Shown here: in pieces, positions 7,494-17,231 of the stretch
Layout of the letters: the number at the start of each line of letters is the position of its first letter
Position numbering within the stretch: position 1 is the stretch's first letter
Assembly (NCBI GenBank): GCA_002293185.1
Contig: DBCS01000004.1
Location: 186,001 to 250,000 of the forward strand
DNA from: Flavobacteriales bacterium UBA952
GTDB taxonomy: Bacteria > Bacteroidota > Bacteroidia > Flavobacteriales_D > Crocinitomicaceae
Reading direction: 5' to 3'
DNA length: 64,000 nucleotides
Notes under the pieces: generated by a model
Databases searched by the model: none
What the model saw: the letters and a program-made list of their open reading frames with translations, nothing else
Told to the model about the DNA's origin: nothing
Position numbers and translations under genes: made by a program

Positions 7494-8660
7494 ATGACCG
7501 TACCTATGGCTACACGTCGTTCGATTGTTCATATGGACCTCGATACCTTTTTTGTTTCCTGTGAGCGCCTTCTAGATAGCCGCTTAAATCAAAAACCCAT
7601 TCTCATTGGCGGCACCAGTGAAAGAGGGGTCGTAGCCTCTTGTAGCTATGAAGCTAGGCGTTTTGGTGTGCGGTCCGGTATGTCCATGAAAATGGCCAAA
7701 GAACGCTGCCCAGAAGCCATCTGTATCAAAGGGAATACGCAAACCTACACCAAATTTTCTCGAATGGTAACCGAAATCGTCAAAGAAGTATCTCCGGTCT
7801 ATGAGAAAATGTCCATCGATGAATTCTACATCGACTTCACCGGCATGGATCGCTTTTTTGGCATCTGGACCTACGCCTCTGAGTTGCGCACGCGCATTAT
7901 CAAAGAAACCGGCTTGCCAATCTCATTTGGCTTATCTGAAAACAAAACGGTCTCTAAAGTAGCAACCGGAGAGGCTAAACCCAATAATCAGCTCCATATC
8001 AACTACGGTACAGAAAAAGACTTTTTAGCGCCACTTTCTGTTCAGAAAATACCTATGGTTGGCCCCAAAACCTACCAAACGCTGTGTAGTCTAGGTGTTA
8101 AAAGAATTGGCACGCTTCAAACACTGCCCCTAGAACTCGTCGAACAAGCCCTCGGGGCAAACGGCCGCAGCATCTGGACCAAAGCCCAAGGCATAGACCA
8201 AAGCCCTGTAGAGCCTTACAATGAGCGCAAATCTATTTCCAACGAACGCACCTTTCACCAAGACACCATAGACGTCGGCAAACTCAGTGGTATTTTAGCC
8301 GCTATGGCTGAGAACCTCACCTTTCAGTTGCGCCGCGCAGGTAAACTCACCGGCACGGTTACCGTCAAGATCCGCTACGCCGATTTTCAGACCCAAACCC
8401 TCCAACAACAAATTGCCTACACCGCTGCCGACCACGAGCTGCTCCCGTTGGTTCAAGAGCTTTTCAAGCGGCTCTATCAGCGGCGTGTATTGGTGCGCTT
8501 AATTGGCTTGCGCTTCAGCTCTCTAGTAGGGGGCGCACACCAACTGCAACTCTTCGATCACCAAAATCTTTCCTATCCGTCGCTATATAAGGCCTTAGAT
8601 AAAATCCGAGAGCGCTACGGCGACCGCGCGGTCTTACGCGCCATTGGCTTAAAGTCGTAA
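7494..8660 (+). CDS. dinB: Y-family DNA polymerase IV (DinB)
   Basis: Translesion polymerase. The catalytic carboxylates are present: MDLDTFFVSCE at residues 14-24 and SIDEFYIDF near 107-115. The YEARRFGVRSGM block of the fingers follows normally, and the little-finger domain is intact. A C-terminal QLQLF at about 350-354 matches the beta-clamp binding motif of Y-family polymerases. Length 388 aa is typical. An alternative start four codons in (ATG 7506) is possible. Only four bases separate its stop from the dnaE start, so the two polymerases are co-transcribed, as in ImuB/DnaE2-type cassettes; however ImuA is absent and the protein keeps all catalytic residues, unlike ImuB. Confidence 0.94.
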   Translation: MTVPMATRRSIVHMDLDTFFVSCERLLDSRLNQKPILIGGTSERGVVASCSYEARRFGVRSGMSMKMAKERCPEAICIKGNTQTYTKFSRMVTEIVKEVSPVYEKMSIDEFYIDFTGMDRFFGIWTYASELRTRIIKETGLPISFGLSENKTVSKVATGEAKPNNQLHINYGTEKDFLAPLSVQKIPMVGPKTYQTLCSLGVKRIGTLQTLPLELVEQALGANGRSIWTKAQGIDQSPVEPYNERKSISNERTFHQDTIDVGKLSGILAAMAENLTFQLRRAGKLTGTVTVKIRYADFQTQTLQQQIAYTAADHELLPLVQELFKRLYQRRVLVRLIGLRFSSLVGGAHQLQLFDHQNLSYPSLYKALDKIRERYGDRAVLRAIGLKS

Positions 8661-8664
8661 AAAT

Positions 8665-11610
8665 ATGCGTGTACACTCTTGTTTCAGTTTGGGCTATGGT
8701 ATACTCAAGCCCGAAGAACTCGTTGCTTGGGCCTTGCAACATGGTCACCAACAACTCCTGCTCACTGACATCAATCATACCGGTTCGGGCTTGGCTTTTG
8801 TGCGTGCTGCCCAAGAGCAGGGGCTCGAGCCTATGCTTGGGCTCGAGCTACGCAACGGCTTTACACACGTAGCCACTCTTATAGCGCGCAACAACAAAGG
8901 TTTTCAAGAGCTCAACGCCTTTCTAACCCAGCACTTACTCACTGCAAAAAACTTCACCTTACCACTGCCTCCCTTTGCCAATTGCTGGGTTTGGTATCCG
9001 CTGCAGCAACACCCAGCGCTACTCAAAGAACACGAATTTATTGCTATTCAAGCCAGTCAAATTATTCAATGGCAGCGCCAAAAACAGGCCTTTGATCCAC
9101 ACAAATATGTCGCTGATATCCCCATGAGCTTTCGCCACAAACGAGACCACAACACCCACCGCTTGCTGCGCGCTATCTCCAACAATTGCCTGCTTTCCAA
9201 ATTATCAGCGCAAGAACAAGCGCCGCCCACAGAGCGCCTTTTATCTGCAGCGCAGTGCAGCAATGCCTTTGCGGCAGCACCCACTTTATTTACACGCACG
9301 CAAGCACAACTAAGCAACTGTGCCATCACATTTGAATTTGGAGAAGCCGCCGCCCCACAACAACCCCATAGTATTCACGGCTCCAAAGCTGCAGACTTAC
9401 AACGCCTTCAAGAGCTTTGTGCAGAAGGGCTTCCGTATCGCTACAGCACCATCACCGACGAAATCATTGCCCGCATCGAGATGGAGATTGACATAATTGC
9501 GCAAAAAAACTACCTCTCTTATTTTCTCATCACCCACGACTTCACCTCCTATGCGCGTGCTAAAGGTTATTTTTATGTAGGGCGCGGCAGTGGAGCCAAT
9601 AGTATTGTGGCTTATCTCTTGCGCATCACGGATGTCGACCCACTAGAGCTAGACCTCTACTTTGAGCGCTTTATCAATCTATACCGCAAAAACCCACCCG
9701 ATTTCGATATCGACTTCTCTTGGAAAGACCGCGACGACGTCATTCGCTATATTTTTGAACGCTATCCAAATGCCGCCTGGCTTTGTACCTACAGTACTTT
9801 TCAGTACCGAGCCTGTATTCACGAGCTCAGCAAAGTATTTGGCTTACCTGCAGGCACAAGCAAAATGCTCAGTAGGGGAAAGGGCAGCCTTGCTGAATTC
9901 GCTGAACTCGGCGCGCTTATTTTACGCTATGCCAAGTACATTGAAGGCTTACCTTCTCATTTGAGTGTCCACGCCGGCGGAATTGTCATTAGCGAGGAGC
10001 CTTTAACTACTTTTGCCGCTTGCTTCTTACCACCTAAGGGCTACCCTTGTACGCAATTCTCCATGCTAGAAGCCGAAGACGTAGGGCTTTACAAATTTGA
10101 TGTCCTAAGCCAGCGCGGTTTGGGTAAAATTTCTGAAGCACTTCAAATCATCAAAAAAACGCAGCCAGCAGCAAACCCTCACGATATCCACGATATCCAT
10201 TTACTAAAGCAAGATCCAAAGATTGCTCAATTTTTAAGGAAAGGCTGGGCCTTGGGTTGTTTTTATGTGGAGTCGCCAGCCATGCGCATGCTCCTGATCA
10301 AACTCCAAGTAGACAACTACCTCGCACTGGTTGCGGCTAGCTCTATTATCAGACCTGGCGTATCGCAGTCGGGCATGATGCGCGAATACATTTTACGGCA
10401 CCGCAATCCCGAGCGGCGCCAGGATATCCATCCGTTACTTCTCGCTATTATGCCCGATACCTACGGCGTTATGGTCTATCAAGAAGACGTCATTAAAGTG
10501 GCACATTATTTAGCAGGCCTGAGTTTAGCTGAGGCCGATGTCTTGCGCCGCGGTATGTCTGGTAAATTCAGGTCGAGGTCCGAATTTTTGCGCGTTCAAG
10601 AAAGTTTCCTGACGTCTTGCCTCAAAAGAGGACACGAAGCTGCCTTTGCAAATAGTATTTGGAAGCAAATCGAAAGCTTTGCAGGTTACGCTTTTTCTAA
10701 AGGCCACTCTGCTTCTTATGCAGTAGAGAGCTACCAGAGCTTGTATCTCAAAGCACATTATCCGTTGGCCTACCTCACTGCATGCATCAACAACTTTGGC
10801 GGCTACTACCGCACTGAAATCTACGTCCACGAAGCGCGGCGCTTTGGTGCACAAATCGAAGCACCCTGTATCAACGAAGGCGCTTACAGCTGCGTCTTGC
10901 AAGAGAAGCGCCTGATTCTCGGCTTCAATTTGGTAGCAGGCATAGAAGTTATACTCGCCGAGCAAATACTTATTGAACGCACACAAAATGGCGAATTTAC
11001 CAATCTTGAAAACCTCTTGAAAAGAATTTACATTCCACTCGAGCAACTCAGTATTTTGATCCGAATAGGGGCTTTAAGAAGCTTCAAGCAACCAAGAAAA
11101 GCCCTCTTGTGGCAGGCACATTTTTACCACAACAAACAATTACGCCCACATCAAAAGTTAGAATTATTTGAAGTAAAGCAACAAACACAACAATTACCTG
11201 AGCTAGAAGAACACCCCCTAGAAAGTACTTTTGAACAATTTGAACTTTTGGGCTTTCCGCTTTGCGACCCTTTTACGCTCTTGCTTGAGCCCTTGCCAAC
11301 TTCATTTGTCTTGGTTCAAGATTTTTCGGACCATATCGCAAAAGAAGTCCTTACCTTTGGCTATTTAGTAAGCATCAAGCAAACCAAAACCAATAAAGGC
11401 GACACCATGTGTTTTGGTACTTTTTTAGATCCGTCCGGAGACTTCCTCGACACCGTTCATTTTCCTCAGATCAACGAACGCTATCCCTTTTACGGAAAAG
11501 GTGTTTACCGCATTACCGGAAAAATCACCGAAGAGTTTTCTTACCTTACCCTGGAAGTTAGCACACTCGTTAAATTGCCTTTTGCCGAAGATGTGCGTTT
11601 GGCATTATAG
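8665..11610 (+). CDS. DnaE-type DNA polymerase III alpha subunit, short (error-prone DnaE2-like)
   Basis: C-family polymerase of 981 aa, shorter than replicative DnaE (about 1160 aa). The PHP domain is at the N-terminus, but metal-ligand positions are altered (RVHS instead of HxH, TDIN instead of TDH), so PHP nuclease activity is unlikely. Polymerase palm motifs are complete: VGRGSGANSIVAYLLRITD, PDFDIDF with D346, D348 and D350, and KFD with D479. An internal QKLELF at residues 830-835 sits where DnaE carries its beta-clamp motif, before a C-terminal OB-like domain. Its coupling to dinB suggests a damage-tolerance polymerase rather than the main replicase. Its 3' end overlaps convergent galK by six bases. 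Confidence 0.88.
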   Translation: MRVHSCFSLGYGILKPEELVAWALQHGHQQLLLTDINHTGSGLAFVRAAQEQGLEPMLGLELRNGFTHVATLIARNNKGFQELNAFLTQHLLTAKNFTLPLPPFANCWVWYPLQQHPALLKEHEFIAIQASQIIQWQRQKQAFDPHKYVADIPMSFRHKRDHNTHRLLRAISNNCLLSKLSAQEQAPPTERLLSAAQCSNAFAAAPTLFTRTQAQLSNCAITFEFGEAAAPQQPHSIHGSKAADLQRLQELCAEGLPYRYSTITDEIIARIEMEIDIIAQKNYLSYFLITHDFTSYARAKGYFYVGRGSGANSIVAYLLRITDVDPLELDLYFERFINLYRKNPPDFDIDFSWKDRDDVIRYIFERYPNAAWLCTYSTFQYRACIHELSKVFGLPAGTSKMLSRGKGSLAEFAELGALILRYAKYIEGLPSHLSVHAGGIVISEEPLTTFAACFLPPKGYPCTQFSMLEAEDVGLYKFDVLSQRGLGKISEALQIIKKTQPAANPHDIHDIHLLKQDPKIAQFLRKGWALGCFYVESPAMRMLLIKLQVDNYLALVAASSIIRPGVSQSGMMREYILRHRNPERRQDIHPLLLAIMPDTYGVMVYQEDVIKVAHYLAGLSLAEADVLRRGMSGKFRSRSEFLRVQESFLTSCLKRGHEAAFANSIWKQIESFAGYAFSKGHSASYAVESYQSLYLKAHYPLAYLTACINNFGGYYRTEIYVHEARRFGAQIEAPCINEGAYSCVLQEKRLILGFNLVAGIEVILAEQILIERTQNGEFTNLENLLKRIYIPLEQLSILIRIGALRSFKQPRKALLWQAHFYHNKQLRPHQKLELFEVKQQTQQLPELEEHPLESTFEQFELLGFPLCDPFTLLLEPLPTSFVLVQDFSDHIAKEVLTFGYLVSIKQTKTNKGDTMCFGTFLDPSGDFLDTVHFPQINERYPFYGKGVYRITGKITEEFSYLTLEVSTLVKLPFAEDVRLAL

Positions 11611-12741
11611 TACCCGAACACCGCCCATCAATTGAATTGGTTCGATACTTGGATTTTGACGATAGCGAAGTTGATATGCCGTGAAAACCGCTTCTAATGA
11701 ATGAAAATTAAAATCGGCTTTGGCCAAGACCAACAGGCAACCGCCAAAACCTCCACCCATCATTCTTGCACCCAAAATACCTGGGGTTTGTAGCAAGTGG
11801 CATTGAAGAAAATCAATTTCTTCGCAGCTTACTTCATATAAATCTCGGAGGCCATCATGCGTTTGATTCAGGAGGTGTCCAAGTTCTTGGTAAGAATCGT
11901 TCAATGCGCTTGAATCGTTTAAATCAGCAGCAATTTGTTTAGCTAGCGCCTGCACTTTCTGTACCCTACTCATTTCATCGAGCACATATGTCAAACGTTT
12001 GATGGATACTGCATCCAGATGAGAAAGTAATGCTTTGAATTGAAAAGGATTCAAGGACCTCCAACTTTCAATGCCAACAAAAATTTGTTGGGCAAGATTC
12101 CAGGCCTCTTCCAATTGAGATCGTCTTTCATTGTAGGCAGATACAGCTAAATTGTGCTTCACCTTTGAATCAATCAAGAAGAGCTGAACGCCAACTAGCG
12201 GTAAAGAAAAGGTTTCAATTGAGTGATCAAGCGTATCAAAAGCAAGTAAATGGGCTTCTTCTCCAAATAAGCAAGCTACCTGATCCATGAGGCCGCATTT
12301 TACACCTGCAAACTGATGTTCGGTTTGTTGAGCGATGAGTGCCAATTCAAAACGCGTTTTTCCTAACTTAAAAAACGCATTCAGGCCAAAGGCCAACCCA
12401 CAACAGAGCGCTGCAGAAGAAGACAAGCCAGCGCCAATCGGAATGTTGCTTTTGAAACGAATATGTAAGCCATTTAAACTGCGCAATCCCATCAAGATGA
12501 AAACACCCTTCACATAGGATTTCCAACCCGTAGTTTTGAGTTGTTCTAGCTCGTGTAAATCAAACTCCCAACTTTCGTTTAGATCCAGGGCTTCGATATG
12601 GATGCAATCTGTTGTATTTCCTTTGAATTCAAACTCAAAGAAACGATTAATAGCTGCAGGCAAAACAACCCCTTGATTGTAATCGAGGTGCTCTCCGAGT
12701 AAATTAATGCGACCTGGGGCGATGACTTTGAGTTGCTGCAT
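11605..12741 (-). CDS. galK: Galactokinase
   Basis: GHMP-family kinase phosphorylating alpha-D-galactose at C1 with ATP (Leloir pathway). The galactokinase signature GRINLLGEHLDYNQG is at residues 10-24. The ATP-binding GHMP motif IGAGLSSSAALCCGLAFG is near residue 107, and the C-terminal motif GARMMGGGFGGCLLVL is near 331. Length 378 aa is normal. It is the last gene of the minus-strand galactan operon, two bases after the beta-galactosidase stop, and receives galactose liberated by the upstream enzymes. No galT or galE is in the window. Confidence 0.96.
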   Translation of the reverse strand: MQQLKVIAPGRINLLGEHLDYNQGVVLPAAINRFFEFEFKGNTTDCIHIEALDLNESWEFDLHELEQLKTTGWKSYVKGVFILMGLRSLNGLHIRFKSNIPIGAGLSSSAALCCGLAFGLNAFFKLGKTRFELALIAQQTEHQFAGVKCGLMDQVACLFGEEAHLLAFDTLDHSIETFSLPLVGVQLFLIDSKVKHNLAVSAYNERRSQLEEAWNLAQQIFVGIESWRSLNPFQFKALLSHLDAVSIKRLTYVLDEMSRVQKVQALAKQIAADLNDSSALNDSYQELGHLLNQTHDGLRDLYEVSCEEIDFLQCHLLQTPGILGARMMGGGFGGCLLVLAKADFNFHSLEAVFTAYQLRYRQNPSIEPIQLMGGVRVL

Positions 12742-12742
12742 G

Positions 12743-15013
12743 CTACGGTTTCCAAATCAATTGATCACTCAAACCTAGTAATGGCAAGTTAACCTTGATG
12801 ATTATTTCATTTTTTGGAGCTTCAGTTCTGAGCAGGGCAGAGGCTATTCCAGCCTCCAGAGGCTGAATGGAAGGGCTCATGAGGCCAGCATCTTGCGCAA
12901 GCACGCTAAAAATCACTTTATATTCACTGGTCGGGACAACAGTTCCGTTGGCATCGAGGAGTTTGGCGCGCACAAAAATGAGGTCTGCTTTGGTAGTGTC
13001 GATTCCGTATTTTAGGGTATCCAATACTAAAGTGATTTGAACAGGTTTTCCGGGCGTCTGAACAATGGTTGTGGTCAATGGTTTTTGCTTGCTGTCGTAA
13101 GCTATTGCTTTTAATTTTCCGGGTTGATACTTTTTAATTTCAAAAAGGTAAGGAGGGTGTGCAAGATGGTCTGAAGCCGTGTTCGGAGTAGCTACTTTTT
13201 TGGCGATAAGGCTGTCATTTAAGTACAGTGCCACCTGAGGGCAATTGGAATAAACAGTAACGTTTAATGAAGAGGAGGTATTCCAGCGAGAAGCAATAGA
13301 AAGTTCAGGGTGCTTTGTATCTAACTTTTGCTGACTCCTGTAAAAATCAACAGCGAATTTGGGCAAACGGGTAATGTCGTATATACCTGAAGCTTCTAGA
13401 TCTGGGCTGTAGCCGCGGTTGTAATCGAAGCACACCCAGTTGGCCTCACCAATCGTATTTGGTCCCTTTCTGTTGGAGTTACTGGCTTCTTGAAAATTGT
13501 ATGCTTGTTGCAAGAGTGCTTGTTCTGAAGCCCCGCGCAAATGTCTGGAATTGCGTTCAGAAGTTTTTAAATCTGAGAATTGCGTTTGATTAAAGCCGGC
13601 ATTTTGGGCGTAATATTCCCAGTCTCCGTATTCAGCTATGAAAAGCGGTCTGGAGTTGTTTTTGTATTGGCTCCAGTAGTTAGGCGCTTGTGCGTGTTGC
13701 CTTGCCGGAATAAATAAATCATAACTTGGGTGGTCTGTCCAGCCGGCAGTAAAGCCTTGGCCTTTGAGTAAACTTTTAGCAATTTCATTCATTTCCACCA
13801 TAAAGCTTTCTAGCATTTGGGTTTCATTGATGGAATTTTCCCAAAAAACCACACTCGGGTGGTTGCGGTCTCTGCATATTAATTCCTTAAGATCGTCTTG
13901 ACAACGCTGCTCAAAGGGTGGTGGTCCAAAATGCTGCCAGCCCGCAATGGCATCCATGACAATGATGCCAAGCGCATCACAGGCCTCATAAAATGCAGGC
14001 GCCTGCGGATAATGAGAAAGGCGCACAAAATTAAATCCTGCGTCTTTGATGAGCTGTGCGTCTCGTTTTTGTGCGTTGTCTGGGATGGCATAACCCACAT
14101 AAGGATATTCTTGATGACGGTTGGTGCCTCTTAAAAAAAGTTTGGTTCCATTTAAATAAAATCCATCTGTTTTAAGCTCTGTTTTGCGAATACCAACCTT
14201 TATTTCTTGCCTGGCGATGGTGTCACCAGCGTTGATCACATAAATCTTGAGATCAGTCAAATTTGGATTTGATGGCGACCAAAGCGCTGGATTTTTGAAT
14301 TGAAGCGTCCCTGAGTAGGTGATCACATTCGTGGAATCAATAAACGCATCATTGTTTAAGATAAAAGAGGTGTTCCCTAATTTTGCGATCACTGAAACAG
14401 GATGTATGACCCAATCGGGTTGGTATTTCAATTCAAAAGAGAGGCGAACCTTTGCTGTTGTCGTTGCGTTCACCGTACTCACATTTTCTGTATAGAAGTA
14501 GGGGTCTTGGATCTGAACACCACTCACTTCTTCGAGCCAAACGTTGCGATAAATACCTGCGTGGTAGTAAAAATCGAGTTCTTTTAAGGGTTTGCCGGGC
14601 GGAATACTAACGTCTTCGGTGTTAGCGAGATAAACCTCCAATAAATTGGAAGAATCTTTTATTGCGCTTGTCAAATCAAATTGAAAAGGTAAGTAACCTC
14701 CCACATGAGTACCAACCTCTTGACCATTTAAAACGACTTTTGCCGTATGCATAGCGCCTTCAAAATGAATCAGTAGCTGACGGCCCTTTTGCAACTTGTA
14801 ATCAAAACGTTTGCGGTAGACTACATACCCAATAAACTGACTCGTCATGACGAGGGGTTCTAATTTTGGGGTATGTGGCAAAGAAACAACAGTAACTGGG
14901 TCCGTTTGCTTGATTTGAAACTCCCAGTTGTCATTGAATAGGGTGCGCTGCAGTTGACCCAAAGAAGTGGAAATACAGAGTAAAGAAAGCAGTAGCGTAA
15001 GGGATTTCATCAA
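12743..15013 (-). CDS. Secreted glycoside hydrolase family 2 beta-galactosidase
   Basis: Retaining GH2 enzyme, probably a beta-galactosidase acting on galacto-oligosaccharides. A signal peptide spans residues 1-19. The sugar-binding jelly-roll domain is about 25-165, an immunoglobulin-like domain about 170-280, and the TIM barrel starts near 285 with FLRGTNRHQEYPYVGYAI. The acid/base is Glu397 in WENSINETQ and the nucleophile Glu461 in PLFIAEYGDW. Two further beta-domains follow (about 560-756). The 756-aa length fits Bacteroidota exported GH2 enzymes. Context between a GH53 galactanase and galK supports galactose as the product; beta-galacturonosidase or other GH2 specificity cannot be excluded. 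Confidence 0.88.
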   Translation of the reverse strand: MMKSLTLLLSLLCISTSLGQLQRTLFNDNWEFQIKQTDPVTVVSLPHTPKLEPLVMTSQFIGYVVYRKRFDYKLQKGRQLLIHFEGAMHTAKVVLNGQEVGTHVGGYLPFQFDLTSAIKDSSNLLEVYLANTEDVSIPPGKPLKELDFYYHAGIYRNVWLEEVSGVQIQDPYFYTENVSTVNATTTAKVRLSFELKYQPDWVIHPVSVIAKLGNTSFILNNDAFIDSTNVITYSGTLQFKNPALWSPSNPNLTDLKIYVINAGDTIARQEIKVGIRKTELKTDGFYLNGTKLFLRGTNRHQEYPYVGYAIPDNAQKRDAQLIKDAGFNFVRLSHYPQAPAFYEACDALGIIVMDAIAGWQHFGPPPFEQRCQDDLKELICRDRNHPSVVFWENSINETQMLESFMVEMNEIAKSLLKGQGFTAGWTDHPSYDLFIPARQHAQAPNYWSQYKNNSRPLFIAEYGDWEYYAQNAGFNQTQFSDLKTSERNSRHLRGASEQALLQQAYNFQEASNSNRKGPNTIGEANWVCFDYNRGYSPDLEASGIYDITRLPKFAVDFYRSQQKLDTKHPELSIASRWNTSSSLNVTVYSNCPQVALYLNDSLIAKKVATPNTASDHLAHPPYLFEIKKYQPGKLKAIAYDSKQKPLTTTIVQTPGKPVQITLVLDTLKYGIDTTKADLIFVRAKLLDANGTVVPTSEYKVIFSVLAQDAGLMSPSIQPLEAGIASALLRTEAPKNEIIIKVNLPLLGLSDQLIWKP

Positions 15014-15028
15014 AAATGGACCAAGAAT

Positions 15029-16069
15029 TTAATACAAAAATGCATCGAGGGCAGGTGAGGGGCGCCCGTTGTCTTGCCAACAATTCAACTGATAACCACT
15101 CCAAGGTTTAGCGCCTTGTGGCTCCCAATAAAATACGCCTAGGCATTGCTTATTAGGGACATCCAAGGCTGCACCAATAGTGGCTAAAAGCAAATCTTTT
15201 GAGTTTTGAATTTGCCAGTAATCACCGCCAATCTCTACAATCATGACGGGCTTGTTGTAGCGCGTAACCATATCATTTAAGTTGTTACCAAGGTCAGAAA
15301 TGGTAACCGTGTAGTCTGTGCCGAGCCAATGAGGATAATAAGAAGCGCCAATGATATCGAATTGTGCGCCGTTTTGTTGCATGAGGTCATAGAACCACCT
15401 GAATCGGCCGTTATCATTGCCTTGATCGATGTGTACAATCGTTTGGATAGCGGTATCAATATCTTTAACTGCTTGGTTACCCGAGTTAATGAGTTGTGCA
15501 AGTTGCAACGGATTATTGACGTGGCCATCTGGCCAAAGCATACCACTCGGAATTTCGTTGCCAATTTGCACCCACTTTGGGGTTACACCTGCTTGTTTTA
15601 AAAGTTGTAGCGTGTAGTTGGTGTGTGCATAGACTGAATCTTTGAGTGCAGCAAAAGGCGCGGCAGCCCAAGTGGCAGGCTTGGCCTGGTGGCCAGGGTC
15701 TGCCCAGGTATCTGAGTAGTGAAAGTCAATCATGACATCCAAACCTTTTTGCCGACAACGCGCAGCCATTAATGCAGTTTCTTCTGGGCTGCAATGGCCG
15801 CTGATTGGATCAGAACTTGGATGTACAAAAACGCGCAAGCGGACCGCATTGATACCTCTTGCCATAAGTAAATCTAGGCAATCGGAAGGATTGCCGTTTT
15901 CGTCGTAAAAAACATAGCCTGTAGCTTCCATTTGTGCCAACCAACTGATGTCTGCACCACGAAAGAAGGTAGTTGCAGCTGGAGGGACAGGAGGTTTTGG
16001 CTTTATTTCTTCCTCACAAGCAAATAGTGTGATGGAATAGAAAAGCAGCAATAATGGAGCTAGTTTCAT
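15029..16069 (-). CDS. GH53 endo-beta-1,4-galactanase, lipoprotein
   Basis: Arabinogalactan endo-1,4-beta-galactosidase of family GH53, cleaving galactan side chains of pectin. The N-terminus is a lipoprotein signal with the lipobox ending LFAC (Cys18), so it is membrane-anchored, probably on the outer membrane. Family motifs: FFRGADISWLAQMEATG at 35-51, NAVRLRVFVHP near 74, DFHYSDTWADPGHQAKP near 115, acid/base Glu172 in VQIGNEIPSG and nucleophile Glu279 in VMIVEIGGDYW. Length 346 aa is typical. It overlaps galM by four bases (ATGA) and lies 15 bases before the GH2 gene, consistent with one operon. Confidence 0.93.
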   Translation of the reverse strand: MKLAPLLLLFYSITLFACEEEIKPKPPVPPAATTFFRGADISWLAQMEATGYVFYDENGNPSDCLDLLMARGINAVRLRVFVHPSSDPISGHCSPEETALMAARCRQKGLDVMIDFHYSDTWADPGHQAKPATWAAAPFAALKDSVYAHTNYTLQLLKQAGVTPKWVQIGNEIPSGMLWPDGHVNNPLQLAQLINSGNQAVKDIDTAIQTIVHIDQGNDNGRFRWFYDLMQQNGAQFDIIGASYYPHWLGTDYTVTISDLGNNLNDMVTRYNKPVMIVEIGGDYWQIQNSKDLLLATIGAALDVPNKQCLGVFYWEPQGAKPWSGYQLNCWQDNGRPSPALDAFLY

Positions 16070-17091
16070 GTGGTTTGATCAAAATGAATGGTCATTAGAT
16101 TGGTTTTATTACAACCCTTCTTGAGATAAATATCGGTAAAATTTTCATGATTAGGCGCATCTGGTTCTGCTTGTTGCTCCAAACAAATCCCGGCATACTT
16201 GTGATAATTTAGCCCTTCTTTCCCTTTAAACGCAACCGCTCCCCCTACATAAACTTGAATAACAGGTTGGTTGGTGTCAAATCGGAGTTCGAACCCATCT
16301 GCTGCAATGAGTTTAGCTTGTAGCTGTTTTGCATTCAAAATAAAAGAATGGTCGAGCCCTTCAAATATCGAATGGAGTGGATAGCCTAAATTAGAGGAAG
16401 ATGATGTATTACCTTTTAATGGAAGAATACGGCCAGTAGTCAATTTCTCTTTATTGAGTTCTACATATGAATCTGCAGTAATCCAGGCTTCGGTATCCAA
16501 AACACTACCTTGATGCCCATTCGGATTGAAATAGGAATGTTGTGTGGGGTTGGCAAGTGTATCATCCAATGCAATGCTTTCAATTTTTATTTCTAAAGCG
16601 AAATCCTTGAGCGTATAGCTGACCTCGCACCTCAAATGACCTGGATGTTCAATATTATGTGCTTTTGTTTCTAAGAATAACGTCACTTGAGGGTAAGGAT
16701 TTTCTTTAAAAGAAAGTAATTTCCAATTGACATTTGAAAAACTACGCTTTCCGCCATGTAAGAGATGCGGACCTTCGTTGGCCTCGAATTGAAAAAAATC
16801 ATTCTTGAAAGGAAGCTTAGCGTGGGCTATTCTTCCTGCGATTGGACCAATAATTGCTCCGAAATAAGCGTTTGGTCTTTTTTCAAAGGTTCTTTGATAT
16901 GTATCCCAATCGGTATAACCGAGTACTACATCACGTTTGTCAAACTTTGGTACATCAATTTCAAATTTCTGCAGCGTGGCACCAAATGAAAAAAGGGTGA
17001 TGGCAGCGTGGTCATTGGAAAGTAGAATTTCCAAAACAGGATGTCCGTCTAGTTGTTCACCGTTATCTTTAACTCGAACTAATGATCTCAT
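16066..17091 (-). CDS. galM: Aldose 1-epimerase (galactose mutarotase)
   Basis: Converts beta- to alpha-D-galactose, supplying the anomer used by galactokinase. Catalytic residues are recognisable: the histidine in NPTQHSYFNPNG and the C-terminal glutamate in GICLEQQAEPDAPNH. Other family landmarks are GATLQKFEIDVP near residue 37 and GPIAGRIAHAKLPF near 80. No signal peptide is seen, so it is cytoplasmic. At 341 aa it is of normal size. It is the first gene of the galM-GH53-GH2-galK operon and overlaps GH53 by four bases. I found no convincing TAnnTTTG promoter in the 140-base divergent spacer. Confidence 0.94.
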   Translation of the reverse strand: MRSLVRVKDNGEQLDGHPVLEILLSNDHAAITLFSFGATLQKFEIDVPKFDKRDVVLGYTDWDTYQRTFEKRPNAYFGAIIGPIAGRIAHAKLPFKNDFFQFEANEGPHLLHGGKRSFSNVNWKLLSFKENPYPQVTLFLETKAHNIEHPGHLRCEVSYTLKDFALEIKIESIALDDTLANPTQHSYFNPNGHQGSVLDTEAWITADSYVELNKEKLTTGRILPLKGNTSSSSNLGYPLHSIFEGLDHSFILNAKQLQAKLIAADGFELRFDTNQPVIQVYVGGAVAFKGKEGLNYHKYAGICLEQQAEPDAPNHENFTDIYLKKGCNKTNLMTIHFDQTT

Positions 17092-17231
17092 GTTATTTAC
17101 TCAACCAAATTTTAAATAAACCGTGCCATTTGGGTAAAACTTGGGGGCTTGTCGTGAGGTAAAAATAGCTGTTCTTTTATTAATAGATTTGAGTTCACAT
17201 AGAATTCACAAAGAATTACGAATTTTGATAC

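Noticed and set aside
10525..11046. 173-codon minus-strand ORF inside dnaE
   Set aside because: Antisense to a well-conserved polymerase region; no family motifs or promoter.
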